Part shown: positions 26,855 through 35,927 of the stretch, piece after piece
How positions within the stretch are numbered: the first letter of the stretch is position 1
How the letters are laid out: each line of letters begins with the position of its first letter
Source: Hymenobacter sediminis
GTDB taxonomy: Bacteria; Bacteroidota; Bacteroidia; Cytophagales; Hymenobacteraceae
DNA length: 64,000 bases
Reading direction: 5' to 3'
Assembly (NCBI RefSeq): GCF_003231285.1
Contig: NZ_QKNS01000004.1
Location: 310,001-374,000 of the forward strand
The notes under the pieces: model-generated
Told to the model about the DNA's origin: nothing
Seen by the model: the letters and a program-made list of their open reading frames with translations, nothing else
Databases searched by the model: none
Position numbers and translations under genes: made by a program

Positions 26855-27151
26855 TTACTCCCTCAAATAGGCAAGGCACTTATCTATTTCTCGGATGTAT
26901 TCGTTGAGGCGAAGTTTCAGCTCGTTGACATTGGCCGGTTCTCCGGCTATGGTATTGACAAGTTTAGTGATATTCTCCTGATTCTGGAAATCCTTCAACT
27001 GCCGCTCCCGGTCGCGTACATCGGCCCGAAGCTGTTGAATGGTAGTATGGGCATCGGCCAGCTCCTCACGCAACTGCTGATAGGCAGCCACTAACGTGGT
27101 CACCTGTCGCTCCATGCGGTCAAGTTGAGCAAGCTGCTGGGTAGAAGCCAT
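26855..27151 (-). CDS. Small coiled-coil protein upstream of zapA
   Basis: A 98-residue protein, nearly all coiled coil: heptad-like Leu/Val spacing from LDRMERQVTTLVAAYQQL to RDRERQLKDFQ, then a conserved end NELKLRLNEYIREIDKCLAYL. It is encoded 29 bp before zapA on the same strand and after pheT. This position is conserved in many Bacteroidota. A ZapB-like partner of ZapA is an attractive guess but has no direct evidence here. Confidence 0.78.
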   Translation of the reverse strand: MASTQQLAQLDRMERQVTTLVAAYQQLREELADAHTTIQQLRADVRDRERQLKDFQNQENITKLVNTIAGEPANVNELKLRLNEYIREIDKCLAYLRE

Positions 27152-27194
27152 TTTTTGTTATGTGGTTGGTGGTAATTGGCTGCTGTTAGCAGAA

Positions 27195-27289
27195 CGTCAT
27201 TCCAAGCTTGCCGGGAAATCCTGCGTGCTAACGTTGCAATAGTAATCCAACGCCCGCACGCAAGATTCCCCGGTAAGCTCGGAATGACG
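27195..27289. repeat. MITE/REP-like inverted repeat, copy A
   Basis: Two 34-nt imperfect arms (27195-27228 and 27256-27289; CGTCATTCC...GCGTGC) are separated by a core that contains GCTAACGTTGCAATAGTAAT (27227-27246). The flanks (27160-27194 and 27290-27325) are also roughly complementary, so the whole pheT/coiled-coil intergenic region is a large imperfect palindrome. The core is shared with the element at 37819-37898. Confidence 0.7.
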
Positions 27290-27345
27290 CTCCGGAGTTT
27301 CTGATTAGCAGCCTAATAACCAAAAACCGCTAACCAAAAACCAAT

Positions 27346-29781
27346 TTACTTCCGGATCAGGGCCCCGGCTTGCTTCTCGAACTGCTGAATCAGGCGCTGC
27401 ATAACGCCGTCAATAGCTTGGTCGGTCAGGGTTTGGGTAGGGTCCTGAAGGAGGAAACTCACGGAGTACGACTTTTTGCCGGCCCCAAGGTTTTCGCCTT
27501 CGTACACGTCAAACACATTTACCTGCTGCAGGAGTTTCTTCTCGGTGCGGCGGGCAATCTGCTGGAGTTGGTCGAAGGTGATGGTTTTATCAACTACCAA
27601 GCTCAGGTCGCGGCGTACCTCCGGGAACTTGGCCAGCTCGCGGGCCACCAAGTTGTTCTTGTACTTGCGCATCAGCCAGTCCCAGTCCAGCTCGGCATAC
27701 CATACGGGTTGCGACACGTCCAGGCGCTTCAGCACTACCCCCGACACGGCGCCCAACTGCGCTACCGGTTGGTTCTGGGCCAGCAGCGTAAGACCACCGG
27801 CCAGGTATGGGTGCTGCACCGGCTGCGAAGTTGGCTGCGCGAAGCCCAGCGAGGCTAGCACTTGCTGCACCGCACCCGCCAACTGGTGGTAGGTAGCCTT
27901 TTCTGATTTCTGTTGCCAGGTTTCGGCAGCCGTGTTCCCGGTCAGGTAAATGACGAGCTTGTTCTTCTCCTCGTACTGGCCGTCGGCTTTCTGGTGGTAG
28001 GTTTTGCCGAACTCGTATAGCTTCAGGTCGCGCTGGCGGCGGTTCACGTTGTGGCGAATTACCTCCAGGCCGCTGTGCAGCAGCGTGGGGCGCAGCACAT
28101 TCAACTCCGCGCTGTTGTAGTTGAGCAGGCGCACCAGGGTAGCGTCCGTTTCCCCTTCCTTCTCGAAGTAGAGAGAATTGGTAATGGAGTTGGTAATGAT
28201 TTCCGAGAAGCCCTGGCCGCTGAGCAAGCGGGCCGTGTTCTGACGAATTACCTCCGGATCGGGGTTCGGGAATTTGGCGAGGTAGGAAGCCGAGTTGTGC
28301 GGGCGCAGCGCTACGTGGTTGTAGCCATAGATGCGTAGGATTTCCTCAATCACATCGGCCTCGCGGGTTACATCCACCTTGTGCGGAGGCACCGACAGAA
28401 TCCATTCGGTGTGGCCGGCTTCGTCGGTCAGTTCCTCAGAAATGAGAATGTCCAGGTCCGTCAGAATCTGGCGGATACGCTCGGGGGCAATGAACTGCCC
28501 CACCAGCCTCTCTACCCGCGGCAGGCGCAGGCGCACCAAGGCATGCTCGATATGGGTTGGGTACTGATCTACCACGGGGGCAGCCACGGTGGCGCCCGCT
28601 ATTTCCTGGAGCAGCAGAGCCGCCCGCTTTAGAGCCACGAGCACCATGTGCGGATCGGTGCCCCGCTCGAAGCGGAAGGAAGCATCGGTTTTGAGCTGGT
28701 GGGTCTGGCCGGTTTTGCGCACCACAGCCGGTGCGAAGTAGGCGCTTTCCAGAAACACGCGGGTAGTAGCGTCGGAAACGCCGGAGGTCTTGCCACCGAA
28801 TACGCCAGCCAGGGCCATAGGCGAGCCGTTGGCATCCGCAATAACCAGATCATCAGCACTCAGCGTACGCTCTACCCCATCCAGGGTCACAAACTTCTCA
28901 CCGGCTTCGGCGCGCTTCACGCGCACCTGGTTGCCCGTAATCTGGTCGGCGTCGAAGGCGTGCAGGGGCTGGCCCAACTCGTGCAGCACGAAGTTGGTGA
29001 TGTCGACCACGTTGTTGATGGGTGAGAGGCCGATGCTACGCAGACGGCGCTGCAACCACTCCGGCGAAGGCCCTACCTGCACGTTTTCCAGCAGCAAGCC
29101 GGCATAGCGCGGTGCTGCCGCAGCGTCTTCCAGCGTTACCTGAATGTTCTGCGCAGCCTCATGGGGGGCGTGAAAATGGTTGATATCAGGCAGGTGGCAG
29201 GGCTGGCGGAGCAGGGCACGCAACTCGCGGGCTACCCCGTAGTGCGAGGCCGCATCGGCGCGGTTCGGGGTCAGGCCAATTTCGAATACCGAATCAGAGC
29301 CCAGACCGAAATACTCGGCGGCGGGGGTACCGTTGGGCAGGTCGGTGTCTAGCTCCATGATGCCGGCATGCGAAGTCCCCAGGCCGATTTCGTCTTCGGC
29401 GCAGATCATACCCTCGGAAGCCGCGCCACGGATTTTCGACTTTTTAATCTTGAACGGCTCGCCCTGGGTTGGGTACAGGGTAGCGCCATCCAGGGCTACT
29501 ACCACCTTCAGGCCGGCACGCACATTGGCAGCGCCGCACACAATCTGGCGGGGGGTAGCGTCGCCTACATCTACGGTAGTCAGGCTAAGCTTATCGGCAT
29601 CGGGGTGCTTTTCGCAGGTGAGCACCGTGCCCAGTACTACCCCGCGCAGACCGCCCGGTACGCTTTCCAGCTCTTCAATTCCTTCCACTTCCAGCCCCGA
29701 ACCAGTCAGGAGCTGGCCGATTTCTTCGGCGGGTTTGTCAGTAGGAATCAGGGTGCGGAGCCAGTCGAGGGATATTTTCAT
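27346..29781 (-). CDS. pheT: Phenylalanine-tRNA ligase beta subunit
   Basis: The large subunit of PheRS charges tRNA-Phe together with PheS. The 811-residue protein is of normal bacterial length. It shows the N-terminal tRNA-binding EMAP-like domain (VVLGTVLTCEKHPDADKLSLT), the B3/4 editing domain, the B5 domain with KVDVTREADVIEEILRIYGY, and a C-terminal ferredoxin-like anticodon domain (AKFPEVRRDLSLVVDKTITF). pheS is not next to it. The start codon lies at the edge of an inverted repeat. Confidence 0.97.
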   Translation of the reverse strand: MKISLDWLRTLIPTDKPAEEIGQLLTGSGLEVEGIEELESVPGGLRGVVLGTVLTCEKHPDADKLSLTTVDVGDATPRQIVCGAANVRAGLKVVVALDGATLYPTQGEPFKIKKSKIRGAASEGMICAEDEIGLGTSHAGIMELDTDLPNGTPAAEYFGLGSDSVFEIGLTPNRADAASHYGVARELRALLRQPCHLPDINHFHAPHEAAQNIQVTLEDAAAAPRYAGLLLENVQVGPSPEWLQRRLRSIGLSPINNVVDITNFVLHELGQPLHAFDADQITGNQVRVKRAEAGEKFVTLDGVERTLSADDLVIADANGSPMALAGVFGGKTSGVSDATTRVFLESAYFAPAVVRKTGQTHQLKTDASFRFERGTDPHMVLVALKRAALLLQEIAGATVAAPVVDQYPTHIEHALVRLRLPRVERLVGQFIAPERIRQILTDLDILISEELTDEAGHTEWILSVPPHKVDVTREADVIEEILRIYGYNHVALRPHNSASYLAKFPNPDPEVIRQNTARLLSGQGFSEIITNSITNSLYFEKEGETDATLVRLLNYNSAELNVLRPTLLHSGLEVIRHNVNRRQRDLKLYEFGKTYHQKADGQYEEKNKLVIYLTGNTAAETWQQKSEKATYHQLAGAVQQVLASLGFAQPTSQPVQHPYLAGGLTLLAQNQPVAQLGAVSGVVLKRLDVSQPVWYAELDWDWLMRKYKNNLVARELAKFPEVRRDLSLVVDKTITFDQLQQIARRTEKKLLQQVNVFDVYEGENLGAGKKSYSVSFLLQDPTQTLTDQAIDGVMQRLIQQFEKQAGALIRK

Positions 29782-29881
29782 CAGTTGTCAGTTGTCGGTT
29801 GCCGGTTACCAGTTGTGGCGGGTCATATGCACAGGTTGCCTAGCGTAAACGGGCAACCATCAACTGACAACCGACAACTGA
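29782..29881. repeat. Imperfect inverted repeat upstream of pheT
   Basis: Arms of TCAGTTGTCAGTTGTCGGTT type at 29781-29800 and the complementary CAACTGACAACCGACAACTG at 29861-29880 pair with two mismatches over about 20 bp. The arms are built from short TTGTC/GACAA units. The left arm touches the pheT start codon. Confidence 0.65.
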
Positions 29882-29929
29882 TTTGCGGCAAAGGTACGGA
29901 TTCGGGCGGGTGGCTAAAACCGCCGTCTT

Positions 29930-30571
29930 TTAGTGATTGTGGCCTGTGTGGTCGGTTTCAGGGAAGGCCATTTCGCCGGCTCGGACCTCCACCGCCAGTC
30001 GGTTTTCCTGGGGTGGCAGGGGGCAGGCGAAGGCCGCGCCATAAGCGCAGAACGGGTTATAGGCCTCGTTAAAGTCGAGGGTAACTTCATCTGCCCCATC
30101 GGCAGGTAGGGCTACGTCGAGGTAGCGGCCGCCGCCGTAGGTAGTGAAGCCGTTGGTTTTGTCGGTGAAGGGAACGAAGAGCTTCCCGTCTTTCTCGTCG
30201 GGCTTGAGCAGAAGGATCAGTTGCTGCGGAGCGTCGGCCAGCTTAAACGTAGCGCGGCCCCAGCGCAGGTAGGTATCAGCCTTGCCATCCGTCAGCGGAA
30301 TCTGCACCGATTCAGGCTTGGCAAACCGCTCTACCTTGGCGCTTACCCGGTATAATTTCTCGGGTGCGAAGTAGCGCAGGCTGTCAAACTCGTTGCGCTG
30401 CTCCGAAGACAGCGGAGAGTCTTTGGCCCGACGAAACGAGTCGTTTTTTTCCTTGCGAGCCTTGTAAATTCCGGCGTTGTACTGGCTGCTCCCAAACACA
30501 AGATCTTGGAGCGAGTACCCGACCACCAGCAGCAGCCCGAGGGCAATAAATAATTTAGGATTGATGCGCAT
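29930..30571 (-). CDS. DUF1684 family exported protein
   Basis: The start at 30571 (MRINPKLFIALGLLLVVGYS) gives a signal anchor and 213 residues. The core DUF1684 features are RRAKDSPLSSEQRNEFDSL (start of domain), LRWGRATFKLADAPQQLILL, FTDKTNGFTTYGGGRYLDV, and the end DFNEAYNPFCAYGAAFACPL. Conserved Asn-Pro-Cys-Ala-Tyr and Cys-Pro-Pro-Pro-like sequences suggest a metal or ligand site, but no reaction is known for the family. It is in the same direction as radC upstream. Confidence 0.85.
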   Translation of the reverse strand: MRINPKLFIALGLLLVVGYSLQDLVFGSSQYNAGIYKARKEKNDSFRRAKDSPLSSEQRNEFDSLRYFAPEKLYRVSAKVERFAKPESVQIPLTDGKADTYLRWGRATFKLADAPQQLILLLKPDEKDGKLFVPFTDKTNGFTTYGGGRYLDVALPADGADEVTLDFNEAYNPFCAYGAAFACPLPPQENRLAVEVRAGEMAFPETDHTGHNH

Positions 30572-30622
30572 GCTGCAAAGGTAGGCACCCAACCGCGCAA
30601 CCCCGACTTAAGGGAGCGGGTG

Positions 30623-31387
30623 CTACAGCATGCCTTCGTCGGCGAAGCTGAAATAGCCGGCGTCGGTGTAAATCAGATGGTCGAGGATGGGAAGGTCGAG
30701 AAATTGGCCGGCTTCCCGGAGTTTGCGCGTGAGGGCCATATCGGCGGCCGAGGGGTTACGGTTGCCGCTGGGGTGGTTGTGAATAAGAATGATGGATGAG
30801 GCCAGCTGCTCCAGAGCTTCTTTAAAGATGAGCTTGGGGTCGGCAACCGTGCCGGCCACACCGCCGCGGCTGATGGCCACGGTGCGCATCACCACATTGG
30901 CCCGGTTCAGGAGCACCACCCAGAACTCTTCGTGGGGCAAATCCTGGAGGTAAGGGCGCACCACGCGGTAAATGTCGCGGGAGTTGGTAATGGTAGGGCG
31001 GGTAGGCGCATCTGCCTCCTTGCGGCGCCTACCCAGCTCCAGGGCCGCCACAATGGTAATGGCCTTGGCCTCCCCGATGCCTTTTTGGCGCATCAGTTCT
31101 TTCACCGAGAAGCGGGCCAGTTGGTTCAGGTCGTTATCGGCAGCTTTCAGCACCAGTTTGGCTACATCTACAGCCGAGAGCTTGGCCGTGCCAGAGCCCA
31201 ACAGGATGGCCATGAGCTCCGCATCGGAAAGGGCGGCCCGGCCTTTCTGAAGCAGCTTTTCGCGGGGGCGGTCTTCCTCGGCCCAGCTCTTGATACCGAA
31301 GGAGGAAGGGGTTTCGTAACGGTTGGGGTTAGGCTCGGGGGTAGCAGATTCAGATAGATTTCCCGTCAGATTGTCAAACTCTTGCAT
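30623..31387 (-). CDS. radC: RadC-family JAB1/MPN protein
   Basis: A 254-residue RadC (YicR-type) protein. The N-terminal helix-hairpin-helix (KELMRQKGIGEAKAITIVAA) is followed by the JAB metalloprotease-like domain with the EEFWVVLLNRAN strand and the metal motif HNHPSGNRNPSAAD. The old name 'DNA repair protein RadC' is historical; the metal-site residues are intact, so hydrolytic activity is possible but unproven. It lies 51 bp before the DUF1684 gene. Confidence 0.93.
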   Translation of the reverse strand: MQEFDNLTGNLSESATPEPNPNRYETPSSFGIKSWAEEDRPREKLLQKGRAALSDAELMAILLGSGTAKLSAVDVAKLVLKAADNDLNQLARFSVKELMRQKGIGEAKAITIVAALELGRRRKEADAPTRPTITNSRDIYRVVRPYLQDLPHEEFWVVLLNRANVVMRTVAISRGGVAGTVADPKLIFKEALEQLASSIILIHNHPSGNRNPSAADMALTRKLREAGQFLDLPILDHLIYTDAGYFSFADEGML

Positions 31388-31501
31388 AGGGCATTGTTGT
31401 TGTAACGCCCGGAATTTAAAGCAAAAACCTGGCTCCCGCGTCTGCGTTCATGGCAACTCAACCCGAACCTAATCTTCTCGCGCGGGTTTGCCATTCTACC
31501 T

Positions 31502-32749
31502 ATGTCAAGATCTGTCATTCCCTTCATTTTTTTCGCGCTGGTCATTGCCGGCGAGTGGTACGGTTTTCAGGCCGTACGCACGCTGGTTCAGAACTCCTCC
31601 CCCGCTACCCGCCGCCTTACCCTGGCTGTGTATTGGGTCCTGACGGTGGTTATCTGGGGGCTGGGCATTTGGGCCATGAGCAACCGCCGCCAGCACGCAT
31701 CTTTCAAATCGTACTTCGGAGGGCTACTGCTGGCTATGCTGGCCGCCAAAATTGTCATCGTTATTCCGCTGCTGCTCGAAGACCTGACGCGTGTGGCGCG
31801 CTGGGCTGTGCAGGCTTTGTCGGGCCCCAAGGGTAGCAGCGAAGGCCGGGCCATTTCGCGTAGCGAGTTTCTAAGCAAAGCCGCCCTGGTAGTGGGAGCC
31901 GTGCCCTTCGTGTCCCTGATTTGGGGCATGGTGAAAGGCGGCACCGATTACACCGTGAAGCGCGTGACCCTGCGCTTCCCCAACCTGCCGGCCTCGTTCG
32001 ACGGGTTCAAGCTGCTCCAGATTTCAGACCTGCACACGGGTTCCTTTCAATCCAAAGAGCCGCTGCAGCGGGCTGTGACCCTGATTAACCAGCAGCAGGC
32101 CGACCTGGTGTTTATGACCGGCGACTTGGTGAATAACTACGCCCATGAGGTGGAAGAGCACATTGATACGCTGGCTGGCATCAAATCTAGCCTACCCATC
32201 TACTCCATTCTCGGCAACCACGATTACGCCGACTACGTGAACTGGGCGGAGGAAGGTGGCGCCGAGGCCAAGACCGCCAACCTGGCCCGCATCAAGCAAA
32301 ACCACGCCAAAATTGGCTGGGAGCTGCTGCTGGATGAAGCCCGTACCGTGGAGCGCAACGGTGAGAAAATTGCCATTCTGGGCGTACAAAACTGGGGAGC
32401 CCGCGGCTTTACCCAGTACGGCAAGCTCGATAAGGCCCACGCTGCGGCCGACCCTACGGCGCCGTTCAAGATTCTACTCTCTCATGACCCTTCCCACTGG
32501 GACGAGCAGGTGCACGGCTACGAAGACATCGACCTGACGCTCTCGGGCCACACCCACGGCATGCAGTTTGGCGTAAACTTACCCTTCCTGAAGTGGAGCC
32601 CCGTGCAGTACGCCTACAAGCAATGGGCGGGCCTATACCAGCGGGGCCGTCAGTACCTGTACGTAAATGCCGGGCTAGGCTTTATCGGCTACCACGGCCG
32701 GGTCGGCTTCCTACCCGAAATAACTGTGTTTGAGCTGCGCCGGGCCTAG
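31502..32749 (+). CDS. Membrane-anchored metallophosphoesterase
   Basis: A 415-residue protein with an N-terminal membrane region (four likely helices in about residues 4-150) and a calcineurin-type metallophosphoesterase domain. The dimetal motifs are LLQISDLHTGSF (about residue 177), TGDLVNN, LGNHDYADY, and SGHTHGMQFG (about 350). The family (YkuE-like) includes lipid phosphatases acting near the membrane. The C-terminal VNAGLGFIGYHGRVGFLPE is typical. It starts divergently from radC and ends at a terminator. Confidence 0.9.
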   Translation: MSRSVIPFIFFALVIAGEWYGFQAVRTLVQNSSPATRRLTLAVYWVLTVVIWGLGIWAMSNRRQHASFKSYFGGLLLAMLAAKIVIVIPLLLEDLTRVARWAVQALSGPKGSSEGRAISRSEFLSKAALVVGAVPFVSLIWGMVKGGTDYTVKRVTLRFPNLPASFDGFKLLQISDLHTGSFQSKEPLQRAVTLINQQQADLVFMTGDLVNNYAHEVEEHIDTLAGIKSSLPIYSILGNHDYADYVNWAEEGGAEAKTANLARIKQNHAKIGWELLLDEARTVERNGEKIAILGVQNWGARGFTQYGKLDKAHAAADPTAPFKILLSHDPSHWDEQVHGYEDIDLTLSGHTHGMQFGVNLPFLKWSPVQYAYKQWAGLYQRGRQYLYVNAGLGFIGYHGRVGFLPEITVFELRRA

Positions 32750-32785
32750 TACCGCCGTTTTTCCTACCCCCCCTTAGCTATTCAG

Positions 32786-32820
32786 AAAGCCGCCCCGACC
32801 TGCTCGGGGCGGCTTTTGTT
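32786..32820 (+). terminator. Terminator of the metallophosphoesterase gene
   Basis: A 13-bp inverted repeat (AAAGCCGCCCCGA, loop CCTGC) followed by TTTTGTTTT. Confidence 0.9.
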
Positions 32821-32903
32821 TTGGCAGAGTAACCGCCACCGTAGCAGCCCCGTATAGCAGGCATTATTCTCTCTCCCTCTCCTTTCTCTCAACTTCTCTC
32901 CTC

Positions 32904-33563
32904 ATGAAAAAGACCCTGCTTCTGCTCTCCGCAGCCGCTGCCTTCACTATGGCTTCGTGCTCGGAAAATAAGACTGGTGAAACTGCCAGCACCGAAACCA
33001 CCACGACGACTACCACGGCTCCGGTAACCTCTACCGCCTATTCCTCGGAGGCCATTGAGCGCCGCGCCGACCGGATTTCGGCTGATATGGCTTCTAAAAT
33101 GAAGTTCGACGACGCCACCCGCGCTAAAATCCGGACGGCTTACGTAAACCGCGGCCAGCGCATTGCTGAGCTGCAAACCCGCTACACCACCGACACCACA
33201 GGCATGGCCGCCGCCATGCGCGACGTGTACACGAACACCGACACGGAGCTGAAAACCATCCTGACCGACCCCACCCAGTACTCGGCCTACGAGTCAAGCC
33301 GCATGGAGTACATGGATGACCGCTACATGGATGACGATGCCAGCATGTCGAGCTCGGAAATGAGCTCTTCTTCGACCATGACGGATGGCTCCGATGCTTC
33401 AGGCATGGCATCGGGCTCGGCCGGCGGCGAAGGCAAGCTAAAAGTGAAGCGTGATGGCGACATCAAAATCAAAGACAGCGAAGGCAACAAAGCAAAAATT
33501 GATGCCGACGACGCCACAATGAAAGCCAAGCCGGTTGATGGCGAAAAAATAAAAGTTGAGTAG
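32904..33563 (+). CDS. Hypothetical lipoprotein with acidic Ser/Met-rich linker
   Basis: A 219-residue protein with a lipoprotein signal (lipobox MASC, Cys at about residue 19), a Thr-rich linker (about 28-45), a helical domain (about 48-135, with IERRADRISADMASKMKF and YVNRGQRIAELQTRYTTD), a Ser/Asp/Met-rich linker (about 140-175) and a Lys/Asp-rich end (KVKRDGDIKIKDSEGNKAK). I do not recognise a family; the helical part resembles small Bacteroidota DUF-type helix bundles. It is exported to the envelope. Promoter not seen; terminator follows. Confidence 0.7.
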   Translation: MKKTLLLLSAAAAFTMASCSENKTGETASTETTTTTTTAPVTSTAYSSEAIERRADRISADMASKMKFDDATRAKIRTAYVNRGQRIAELQTRYTTDTTGMAAAMRDVYTNTDTELKTILTDPTQYSAYESSRMEYMDDRYMDDDASMSSSEMSSSSTMTDGSDASGMASGSAGGEGKLKVKRDGDIKIKDSEGNKAKIDADDATMKAKPVDGEKIKVE

Positions 33564-33592
33564 CCAACCCGGCAACAAGTTTGCTCTCTGCC

Positions 33593-33626
33593 AAGTCCGC
33601 ACCTGCAACGGTGCGGACTTTTTTTG
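33593..33626 (+). terminator. Terminator after the acidic-linker lipoprotein
   Basis: An 11-bp inverted repeat (AAGTCCGCACC) followed by a run of seven T. Confidence 0.92.
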
Positions 33627-33632
33627 TCTCTG

Positions 33633-33662
33633 TTTGGTGTTGTTCCGTCGATAATACCTTGG
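33633..33662 (+). promoter_or_regulatory. Possible promoter of the carboxypeptidase-like domain gene
   Basis: TTTG (33633-33636) is followed after 18 bp by TACCTTGG (33655-33662), one mismatch from TAnnTTTG. The gene starts 55 bp downstream. The spacing is one base short of the usual 19. Confidence 0.4.
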
Positions 33663-33716
33663 TGCCGGTAGGTTCTGCTGGCTTTCCACGCGGTTGCTGC
33701 GTTAGTTTACCCCATA

Positions 33717-34388
33717 ATGATTGGTCGCTCTGGTTTTTTGCCTGTTTTCTGGATATTCCTCTTGGGTCTGCTGCTAGTAGCTGGCAGTTCGATGGCCCAA
33801 ATCCGCGTGACGGGTAGCATTTCCGACGCCAGCACCCGCAAGCCGGTACCGGGGGCCTCAGTGGTGGTGCAGCGCACCCGCCAGGGGGTAGTAGCCAACC
33901 AGGAGGGCGACTTCAACATTTCGGCCAACAGTACCGACACCCTGATTTTCCGGGCCGTAGGCTTCAAGGCCCAGCGTATGCCGCTGGGTGGCTCCGGTCT
34001 TTCCCAACTCATTGTGCACATTAAGCTGCAGCAGGATACCGTGATGCTTGGCGAGGTGCGTGTAACCGAAGGCCGCCCCGACCGTGCCACCATCAACAAG
34101 GCCCTGCGCAACATCAAGCGGCCTAGCACTGCCCCCACCAGCTACGTGAAGCGCCCGCCCGCGCCTAAGCCCATGTTCCCCGTCGATTCAGCGGCACCCA
34201 AGGCACCTACTCCTACCCTGGCCAGCCCAGTCAGTCTGATTTACGAGCAGTTTTCCAGAGCCGGCAAGGAGCGCCGCAAAATGGAAGAAATTCAGGCTGC
34301 TGAAGCTGCCCAGAAAGCAGCCGAACAAGCCCGCAAAGCCCGTACTCAGTACAACAAGAACTTCAAAGACAACCGGGGCTATGAGTAA
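33717..34388 (+). CDS. Secreted carboxypeptidase-like regulatory domain protein without barrel
   Basis: A 223-residue protein with a signal peptide (about residues 1-27) and one CarboxypepD_reg-like beta-sandwich (about 28-118; GSISDASTRKPVPGASVVVQ, NQEGDFNISANSTDTLIFRAVG). The rest is a Pro-rich linker and a highly charged, Ala/Lys-rich helix (ERRKMEEIQAAEAAQKAAEQ). In Bacteroidota this domain usually precedes TonB barrels, but here it stands alone. It may bind a partner or the outer-membrane surface. Start chosen at the first ATG with a proper signal. Confidence 0.82.
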   Translation: MIGRSGFLPVFWIFLLGLLLVAGSSMAQIRVTGSISDASTRKPVPGASVVVQRTRQGVVANQEGDFNISANSTDTLIFRAVGFKAQRMPLGGSGLSQLIVHIKLQQDTVMLGEVRVTEGRPDRATINKALRNIKRPSTAPTSYVKRPPAPKPMFPVDSAAPKAPTPTLASPVSLIYEQFSRAGKERRKMEEIQAAEAAQKAAEQARKARTQYNKNFKDNRGYE

Positions 34389-34562
34389 ACGGGATAATGA
34401 GATAGGAAAATAGTGCGCTTGAGGATGTGACGAGCAGCCCAACGGAACGGTGTATTAGTAGAAGCCCTACCCCTCCGAACCGCTTAAATGCCAAACTCAT
34501 CATTTCACTCATTCGCCAGCGCACCGCTTCGCCATTTCCACATTTCCTACGTAAGCAGGTCT

Positions 34563-35471
34563 ATGAGAATAGGCTATCCTTGCGTCAACGAGTCATTAGA
34601 CTGCACTTCTACCAGCACTTTCCGGTTGGCTTCCTACTCCGATGAGCGGGTAGAGCTGGCCGTAGCAAATAACCTGGCCTGCCTGCAGCGCATTCTGATC
34701 TGGAATGTGGCCCAACACCTGCTGTTCTTCCGCATTGGCTCGGGTATTGTGCCCTTTGGCTCCCACGCCATCAACACCTTCCCCTGGCAGACGCGCTTTG
34801 CGGCTGAGTTCCGTAGCATCGGCGACTACATCAAGGCCAATGGCATGCGCGTGTCCTTTCACCCCGATCAGTTTGTGGTGCTGAACTCCCCCGACGCGGG
34901 CATTGTGGAGCGCAGCATTCAGGAGCTAGTATATCAGGGCTCGATGCTGGATCTGATGGGACTTGATAGCACGCATAAGCTGCAGATTCATGTGGGCGGC
35001 CTGTACAACGACCGGGAGCTGGCTATTTCGCGCTTCATTGCTACCTACCAAACCCTGCCCGAAGCCGTGCGGGCCCGCCTTGTTATCGAGAACGACGACC
35101 GGCTGTTTAGTCTGCAGGATTGCCTGCGGGTGCACAACGCCGTAGGTATTCCCATCCTCTTCGACAACTTCCACCACGAGTGCCTCAACAATGGGGAGCC
35201 CATGGCCGAAGCTCTACGGCTGGCCGCTTCTACTTGGCACCCCACGCGCGACGGGGTAATGATGATGGACTACAGCTCGCAGGCTCCCGGCGAGCGGCGT
35301 GGCAAGCACACCGCCTCACTGGTGGAAGAGTTGTTTCAGGGCTTCCTGGAAGAGCTCGGCGACCTAGACGTGGACATCATGCTTGAAATAAAAGACAAAG
35401 AAGCTAGTGCCGGTCGGGCCTGCCTCATGCTCCGCGACCTGGGCCGTATTGTAGCCACCCAAACCACCTAA
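34563..35471 (+). CDS. uvsE: UV damage endonuclease UvsE/UVDE
   Basis: The start at 34563 (MRIGYPCVNESLDCTSTSTF) gives 302 residues. UVDE enzymes nick DNA 5' to UV photoproducts. The TIM-barrel family shows RIGYPC at the start, FHPDQFVVLNSPD, the metal-binding QIHVGG and RLVIENDDRLFSLQDCL, DNFHHECLN, and the C-terminal DIMLEIKDKEASA. These contain the metal-binding His, Glu and Asp residues of the family. Upstream residues of the longer frame are not family-like. It stands between the domain protein and a hypothetical gene. Confidence 0.92.
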   Translation: MRIGYPCVNESLDCTSTSTFRLASYSDERVELAVANNLACLQRILIWNVAQHLLFFRIGSGIVPFGSHAINTFPWQTRFAAEFRSIGDYIKANGMRVSFHPDQFVVLNSPDAGIVERSIQELVYQGSMLDLMGLDSTHKLQIHVGGLYNDRELAISRFIATYQTLPEAVRARLVIENDDRLFSLQDCLRVHNAVGIPILFDNFHHECLNNGEPMAEALRLAASTWHPTRDGVMMMDYSSQAPGERRGKHTASLVEELFQGFLEELGDLDVDIMLEIKDKEASAGRACLMLRDLGRIVATQTT

Positions 35472-35497
35472 TATCTCCCCTTTCCTCCCTTTGAGTT

Positions 35498-35848
35498 ATG
35501 TCTGAACTTTCTGACCTGCTAAGCACAACTACCCAGTCGTTGAGCAACGGCGTGACCGGCTTGCCCATCAGCGCCGCCATGGACACCACCGAAACCTGGC
35601 AGCAGCACTTCCTGCAAAGCGGCGACCCAGGCCTGCAAAACATTGCCCGTGAAATCGGCAACCTGCAGTCCTTGCTCAGCAGCGAGAAAACCGCCGGCCT
35701 CGATGGCGCCGCTATTGGCCGTTCCCTGAGCATGCTGGGCTCCCAAACCTCCGAAGTAGCCCGCACCGCGCCTGATGCTGTACGCAGTCAGCTCACCACC
35801 CTCGCCGACACGCTTTTACGCATGGGTGGGCAACTGGAGCAGGAATAG
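35498..35848 (+). CDS. Hypothetical protein, 116 aa
   Basis: A 116-residue, mostly helical protein lacking signal peptide and membrane helices. It has a helix-rich pattern with QHFLQSGDPGLQNIAREIGN and VRSQLTTLADTLLRMGGQLEQ at its end. I recognise no family. The gene is 26 bp after uvsE, same strand, and ends 15 bp before a terminator, so it may be co-transcribed with uvsE. No function can be stated. Confidence 0.65.
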   Translation: MSELSDLLSTTTQSLSNGVTGLPISAAMDTTETWQQHFLQSGDPGLQNIAREIGNLQSLLSSEKTAGLDGAAIGRSLSMLGSQTSEVARTAPDAVRSQLTTLADTLLRMGGQLEQE

Positions 35849-35863
35849 AAGCTCGTATATACA

Positions 35864-35912
35864 GCTCATAAAAAAGCCTCTTTAGCTTAGCTGAAGAGGC
35901 TTTTTTATGAGC
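35864..35912. terminator. Bidirectional terminator
   Basis: Arms of 18 bp or more (GCTCATAAAAAAGCCTCTT and complement) with A and T runs on the two sides, between convergent genes. Confidence 0.9.
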
Positions 35913-35927
35913 TTATTCCCCTTTGGC

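Noticed and set aside
30623..31387. RadC as part of an anti-phage or mobile island
   Set aside because: RadC-like genes can mark islands, but this copy sits among housekeeping genes with no integrase, toxin or phage gene.
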